From Akkermansia muciniphila (GTDB lineage Bacteria; Verrucomicrobiota; Verrucomicrobiia; Limisphaerales; SIBE01), in NCBI GenBank assembly GCA_945861765.1, contig CAMAWP010000019.1, forward strand, positions 1 through 41,645: DNA of 41,645 bases, written 5' to 3'. Below the pieces are notes generated by a model. That model saw only the letters and a program-made list of their open reading frames with translations. It searched no databases and had not been told where the DNA came from. Both the position numbers and the translations under genes were made by a program. How positions within the stretch are numbered: the first letter of the stretch is position 1; every line of letters begins with the position of its first letter. Of this stretch, positions 38,601 to 41,645 are shown one piece after another.

Positions 38601-38700
38601 GGGCGGGCAAGGGGAAGAAGTCCCCGGCCCGCCCTGGGGATTGATCAGTGAGGAGAAACACTGAGGAAACGAGGAGCAGAAGGAAAGGTGGTTTCTTCAT
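35542..38700 (-). CDS. PVC-type propeller/HEAT/CxxCH protein
   Basis: This 1052-residue protein starts at ATG 38700 (38706 also possible) with a signal peptide (MKKPPFLLLLVSSVFLLTD). The N-terminal half is a sorbosone-dehydrogenase-like propeller of the membrane-bound dehydrogenase type: FDERGRMWVVEYRQYPSPAG, GLEDTHSVANSLRWGPDGWL, FGCEIDNRGRIFSGHNGGDT and GPDGALYVCDWYDQQINHYR. A HEAT-repeat region follows (about 470-880). The C-terminus is a heme-binding domain with CGNCH in LFQNLCGNCHKLFGQGGD, and the end DLFAYLRST. This is a common PVC architecture; the substrate is unknown. Its 3' end overlaps the tail of the aldo/keto reductase fragment. Confidence 0.94.
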   Translation of the reverse strand: MKKPPFLLLLVSSVFLLTDQSPGRAGDFFPLPARVRGQTAAVAAPAPSPSAAQTTPAPRLLDLPQEATSPPLSPAEASARFQVAEDLQWEQILAEPFIAQPVFLNFDERGRMWVVEYRQYPSPAGIKMVSHDSVWRAVYDRLPPPPPRHFKGADRITIHEDSDGNGTFDRHTTFLDGLNIVTSVERGRGGVWILNPPYLLFYPDANNDDVPDGDPEVRLSGFGLEDTHSVANSLRWGPDGWLYAAQGSTVTANILAHAADGKPKNAKPIFSQGQNIWRYHPEKRIYEVFSEGGGNAFGCEIDNRGRIFSGHNGGDTRGFHYLQGAYLQKGFEKHGPLSNPYAFGYFPAMPHDRVPRFTHNFVLYDHGALPSRYQGRLFGVEPIQGRIVESEVIPDRSSFRTRDISRPVTSDDRWFRPVDIKAGPDGALYVCDWYDQQINHYRNHEGKIDTANGRIYRLKGNGVQPTRSEDLSQLATARLLERLAHPNRWVRQTALRLLSDRRDSSLIPALSLALSRSSDQLALETLWALNLCGGLTDAEALKALDHTDPFVRLWTVRLLGDTERVSSAVAGKLAALAAKELNLEVRIQLAATAKRLPARDGLTLVRSLALRPDDATDNRMPLLLWWAIEARCEEHREEVLQLFEDSAFWRSPLVEAHFLDRIARRFAQAGSRRDLLTCARLFELSPSVEHSRRLISGFEAAFKGRALAGLPDALVQALSRHGVGSAAFALRQGDPNAVRKAIQVVAEETASRAERLEFLGVMSEVKVPGAVPALSRAYLGVSKDDALRKAILAAFQKYDDPAIAEVVLSAYPALGRESLPTAQTLLASRPAWALKLAQAVNSAGSSGPGIKPETIPLNIVRKLKQHRKPELQELAEKIWPNTGSPTTADMEKRIHHLAGVIRSGSGDPYQGRTLFQNLCGNCHKLFGQGGDVGPDLTVHNRGDLESMLLAIVNPSAEIREGFENYSVETRDGRSLSGFLVEQDNRTIVLRGLDNQNVTLARAELAELRAAGLSLMPEGLLDSFTEQQTRDLFAYLRSTQPLVGEPPRRAGSP

Positions 38701-38964
38701 GGTCATTCCGGTGTCAGGTTGCCAGGCCTGCCGAGCGCGAAGGCAGTGATTGCGAGCATCGACGCGGCGGATTGGTTGGGCTCATGCGCATATTCCAACC
38801 AGTTGATTACGTTTGAGGCGAGAATTTCCTTCCCCCATTCGGGATACGATGCTTAATTCAACGGTAGTGCCGGGCTAATATCTTGCGGCCGCGTTGGATC
38901 TGGGAATGGAGGCGCAACGTGACCGCGTGGCGACCCCACCGAGGCTGTCGAAGCGGGCGAGGCA
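38701..38964. other. Gap between the PVC-type protein and the oxidoreductase
   Basis: These bases lie upstream of the minus-strand propeller gene. The only point of interest is TCCCCCATTCGGGATA at 38831-38846, a weak match to the palindromes at 24.5 and 32.8 kb. Confidence 0.5.
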
Positions 38965-40320
38965 TCAGAGTGCCCAGCCCGCTCGGTATTCGCGCCGAAG
39001 GAACGCATCCGCCTCCGGCACGTTGGCAAACCCGAACTTCGCCGAATCCCACAACAGCTTCACGCGTGTGAGCTTCTCCCGCAGTTTGACCCGAAGCGCG
39101 ACGTTGCCCAGCAGCACGGTCTCAGTCAGTGGACCCGCCCAATCGAAGTGGGAACCAGCGACGCCGCCGCCTTTGCAGGCGTTGATCCATTCCTGGTGAT
39201 GGCCCGGCGAGCGCGGCAGTGTCTTAGGCGGTTCACCATACTCGCGCGCCAGTTTTTCCGGATACAAACGCCACTTGCTCCAGTCGGTGGTAATGACGCC
39301 CTTGTCGCCGATCAGCAGGTGTCCGTTGTCTCCCATCAGGTCGCCATCCTTGAGTTGTTCGGGGCGAGGGGGACGCAGCCCGCCGTCGTACCAGACAAGT
39401 TTCAAAGCCGGGAAAGAACCGCGCGCGGGGAATTGATAAGTGATCATGCAGCCGAGCGGATAAGTTTCCTCGTTCACGCGTGTGGAGGAGGCTTCAACGC
39501 TGATGGGAGCGCCGAGCTTGAGCGCACGGAAAACCGGATCGAAGTAGTGGCAGGCGATGTCGCCGAGCGCGCCCGTGCCGAAATCCCACCAGCCGCGCCA
39601 CTTGGCCGGGAGGTAAGCCGGATGGTACGGCCGGGCGGGCGCCGGTCCGAGCCACAGATCCCAGTCGAGCGTCTCCGGCACGGCGGGCGTTTCGGCCGGC
39701 TGAGCCACTCCTTGCGGCCAGTATTCGTTGAAGAGGCCGCGCGATGGGCGATCAGTCCAGATATGCACTTCGCGCACGGGGCCAATGGCGTGGTCGAGCA
39801 GAAACTCCTGAAGCCGGCGCGTCTCCTCTGAAGCCTGAGCTTGGTTTCCCATTTGAGTGGCCACTTTCGCCGTGCGCGCCGCCTTGGCCACTTCGCGGGC
39901 CTCCCACACCGAATGGGTGAGGGGTTTTTCGCAATAGACATGTTTGCCCAGGCGGATTGCCGCCATGGACGCAAACGCGTGATGATGGTCGGGGGTGGCC
40001 ACGATGACGGCATCGATCTCGCTATGCATCGAGTCGAGCATCTTGCGGTAATCCTCGAACTGTTTCGCGCCCGGAAATTTCTTGAAAGTGCCAGCGGCGT
40101 GACGCCAGTCCACGTCGCACAACGCGACGATGTTCTGGCTCTTGAGTTGTTCGATGTCGCCGGCGCCCTGTCCAGCCGCCCCGATGGCGGCGATGTTCAG
40201 TTTCTCGTTGGCGGCGTAAGTGCGGGCCGAACCCGCGCTCAAGATGGTGAAGGTGGCCGCCGCTTGGGCGGTGGAGTGCAGAAAGTGGCGGCGTGTGATG
40301 GGGCGGGCGGTGTCATTCAT
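38965..40320 (-). CDS. Tat-exported Gfo/Idh/MocA oxidoreductase
   Basis: This 451-residue protein starts at ATG 40320, where MNDTARPITRRHFLHSTAQ begins a twin-arginine signal. A Rossmann fold follows (LNIAAIGAAGQGAGDIEQL, IVALCDVDW, IDAVIVATPDHHHAFASMAA) with the family motif CEKPLTHSVWEAREV. The C-terminal half has GGWWDFGTGALGDIACHYFD-like sequence (WRGWWDFGTG, CHYFDPVFRAL) and the end SGHHQEW-like (SPGHHQEWINACKGG), as in exported sugar-type oxidoreductases of planctomycetes and verrucomicrobia. It probably uses NAD(P) on a sugar or inositol-type substrate; export of a folded, cofactor-loaded enzyme fits the Tat signal. The open frame upstream of 40320 is not credible. Confidence 0.95.
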   Translation of the reverse strand: MNDTARPITRRHFLHSTAQAAATFTILSAGSARTYAANEKLNIAAIGAAGQGAGDIEQLKSQNIVALCDVDWRHAAGTFKKFPGAKQFEDYRKMLDSMHSEIDAVIVATPDHHHAFASMAAIRLGKHVYCEKPLTHSVWEAREVAKAARTAKVATQMGNQAQASEETRRLQEFLLDHAIGPVREVHIWTDRPSRGLFNEYWPQGVAQPAETPAVPETLDWDLWLGPAPARPYHPAYLPAKWRGWWDFGTGALGDIACHYFDPVFRALKLGAPISVEASSTRVNEETYPLGCMITYQFPARGSFPALKLVWYDGGLRPPRPEQLKDGDLMGDNGHLLIGDKGVITTDWSKWRLYPEKLAREYGEPPKTLPRSPGHHQEWINACKGGGVAGSHFDWAGPLTETVLLGNVALRVKLREKLTRVKLLWDSAKFGFANVPEADAFLRREYRAGWAL

Positions 40321-40620
40321 AGTATGCTTGTGAAATCGGGTGTCCTTATACTGACGCCGGATCGCCTTCCGGTATTGAAACAAATTTGAGTGCTCGGCGC
40401 ATTCCGTTCCTCCGTGGGGTTTTCGGATCGACCGATTTCCAGGCTTGGGTCCTTGTTCAGTTCCGGATTCCGTCGGAAGGATCGGACGCTCCCCGGCGGT
40501 GCGATTACAGCGCAACCGATGTCCGGCCATTGCGGGTCGAGGTTGTTCCGCAAGCGGGCGGCCCGCCGATGACTTTCTTCAAATTGATGGTCCAATAAAT
40601 CTGCACGGCCAACGAATCCT
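40321..40620. other. Divergent intergenic region
   Basis: This gap of 300 bases lies between the minus-strand oxidoreductase and the plus-strand MORN gene. I found no clear promoter pair, palindrome or small gene. Confidence 0.5.
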
Positions 40621-41217
40621 ATGAAACGCACAATGATTTCACAAATTGGCGGCGGCGTGTTGATCGTTGGATTCGTGGCTGGCTTCGCGCTGGTCTGGCC
40701 CATGTGGAAGTCCAAGCCGTTGGAGGCTCTGAATTCGGAATTGACCTTGCGCGACGGGCATCTGTACCGAGGCGCGGAACGGGAGCCCTTCACCGGCGTG
40801 ATGCTCGAGCGGCACGAAAACGGGCGTTGGAAATCGCGGTCGATGGTGGTGAAGGGTCTTCTGCATGGAGTTTCGCAAGGATGGCACACGAACGGGCAAT
40901 TGCAGGTGCGGGAACATTTCAAGCATGGAATATCACACGGACTGCGCACAAAATGGCTGGAGAATGGAAAGATCCTGTCCGAGACCGCCATTGTGGAAGG
41001 CCAACATCACGGAACGTTTCGCCGCTGGCATGAGAATGGGCAATTGGCCGAGCAGATCGAAATGAAGAAGGGCGATCCAGACGGGCTCTCGCTCGCGTAT
41101 TATCCAAGCGGTTTTGTGAAAGTTCAGGCTAGATTGCAAGACGGTCACGTAGTGGAGCGACAGTCCTGGAACGACGGCGAGCTCAAACAACCGCTCCCAG
41201 CCAACGGCACCAATTGA
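40621..41217 (+). CDS. YwqK-family MORN-repeat protein
   Basis: This 198-residue protein has an N-terminal hydrophobic segment (IGGGVLIVGFVAGFALVWPM) that serves as membrane anchor or uncleaved signal. Then come several MORN_2/YwqK repeats: GVMLERHENGRWKSRSMVVK, GVSQGWHTNGQLQVREHFKH, GLRTKWLENGKILSETAIVE, GTFRRWHENGQLAEQIEMKK and GLSLAYYPSGFVKVQARLQD. Members are often named antitoxins by homology to B. subtilis YwqK, but no toxin gene is adjacent, so an antitoxin role is not supported here. No regulatory element was found. Confidence 0.88.
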   Translation: MKRTMISQIGGGVLIVGFVAGFALVWPMWKSKPLEALNSELTLRDGHLYRGAEREPFTGVMLERHENGRWKSRSMVVKGLLHGVSQGWHTNGQLQVREHFKHGISHGLRTKWLENGKILSETAIVEGQHHGTFRRWHENGQLAEQIEMKKGDPDGLSLAYYPSGFVKVQARLQDGHVVERQSWNDGELKQPLPANGTN

Positions 41218-41245
41218 TGGATGAACCTCCGGCGATCCCTGGAAA

Positions 41246-41645
41246 ATGAGACGGAAACTCCGCGTACTTCGCGTCTCCGCAGTTTTTCCGCCGTGTTCGC
41301 CTAGGATCCAGCCTGGAGGAACGGTGCTTCCGGCCGGCCCGGCGCAAATGCTCGCCGCGCACTTCACCCCGGATGACAACATCACCTTCGCCACCGTTAC
41401 GATGCAAGTGCCCATCAAAGTGACGCCAGCGGCGCTCGCTGTCACAGCGGCCAACGCGGCCCGCGATTACGGTTTGGCTAATCCAGTCTTTACCGGGACG
41501 CTGGCCGGCATTCGGAATAACGATCTGATTACTGCGGCCTACAGCACCGCAGCAACGCCATCGAGTCCGGTCGGCACGTACCCAATCGTGCCCGACCTGA
41601 TCGATCCCCAAGGCAAGCTGGTCAATTACATCGTGGCCAAAAACA
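41246..41645 (+). CDS. MBG/Ig-like repeat protein, partial (runs off the window)
   Basis: The frame from ATG 41246 is open to the window edge (133 codons, no stop). From about residue 25 it reads as the end of an Ig-like/MBG-type repeat (GTVLPAGPAQMLAAHFTPDD), then ITFATVTMQVPIKVTPAALAV, and then a typical MBG repeat (YGLANPVFTGTLAGIRNNDL, ITAAYSTAATPSSPVGTYPI, LIDPQGKLVNYIV). Such repeats make up very large secreted surface proteins. No signal peptide precedes the repeat, and the first 24 residues (Arg/Val-rich, with CSPRIQ) resemble non-coding sequence, so the gene may be truncated at its 5' end. Confidence 0.6.
   Translation, partial: MRRKLRVLRVSAVFPPCSPRIQPGGTVLPAGPAQMLAAHFTPDDNITFATVTMQVPIKVTPAALAVTAANAARDYGLANPVFTGTLAGIRNNDLITAAYSTAATPSSPVGTYPIVPDLIDPQGKLVNYIVAKN

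Noticed and set aside
40621-41217. Toxin-antitoxin pair involving the YwqK-like protein
   Set aside because: No candidate toxin gene lies beside it; MORN/YwqK proteins are often labelled antitoxins by name only.

Overview
The window reads as a GC-rich chromosome piece from an uncultured member of the PVC group, most likely Verrucomicrobiota (Pedosphaera/Limisphaera-like). The evidence is the gene content: three DUF1549/DUF1553 proteins (two with an N-terminal planctomycete-type cytochrome domain) each paired with a Tat-exported DUF1501 protein, a fourth DUF1501 protein, an H-X9-DG prepilin-like protein, a PVC-type CxxCH protein, a Reg_prop ('two-component propeller') sensor kinase, a Tat-exported Gfo/Idh/MocA oxidoreductase and a YwqK/MORN protein. 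No rRNA, tRNA, CRISPR array or core housekeeping gene was seen. Nearly everything encoded carries an export signal, so the region looks like an accessory, cell-envelope or degradative locus.

Layout. 1-626: unassigned sequence plus the C-terminal remnant of a minus-strand gene. 738-7894 (+): a DUF1549/DUF1553 + DUF1501 pair followed by two tandem ceramidase-fold paralogues. 8028-9365 (+): a PQQ-type beta-propeller. 9370-11524: an IS1182-type transposase gene split by a complete IS200/IS605 element. 11792-17090 (-): a second pair, its large partner carrying a LamG insert. 17091-17562: an intergenic region with two long palindromic repeats. 17596-18936 (+): a lone DUF1501 gene. 19020-32741 (-): the most coherent block, in transcription order a secreted five-repeat discoidin-like protein, a discoidin/propeller sensor kinase split by a one-base frameshift in a G7 run, its NarL-type response regulator, an H-X9-DG pseudopilin, a cytochrome/DUF1549/discoidin/DUF1553 protein and a DUF1501 protein. 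33020-34504 (-): a third ceramidase-fold protein. 34680-35633: a graveyard of transposase and aldo/keto reductase fragments. 35542-40320 (-): a PVC-type propeller/HEAT/cytochrome protein and a Gfo/Idh/MocA protein. 40621-41645 (+): a YwqK/MORN protein and the start of an MBG/Ig-like repeat protein that runs off the window.

The strongest candidate for an undescribed system is the 19.0-32.9 kb block. One discoidin-like module appears in three roles: in the sensor region of the kinase, inside the cytochrome/DUF1549/DUF1553 protein, and five times in the secreted protein. The kinase gene overlaps the response-regulator gene. A 16-bp palindrome with the 7-2-7 geometry of NarL-family operators (TCCCCCG-NN-YGGGGGA) lies about 100-120 bp upstream of both flanking transcription units. 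My reading, which is inference, is a sense-and-respond circuit in which the kinase detects the same ligand class that the secreted and cytochrome proteins bind, and the regulator switches on both units.
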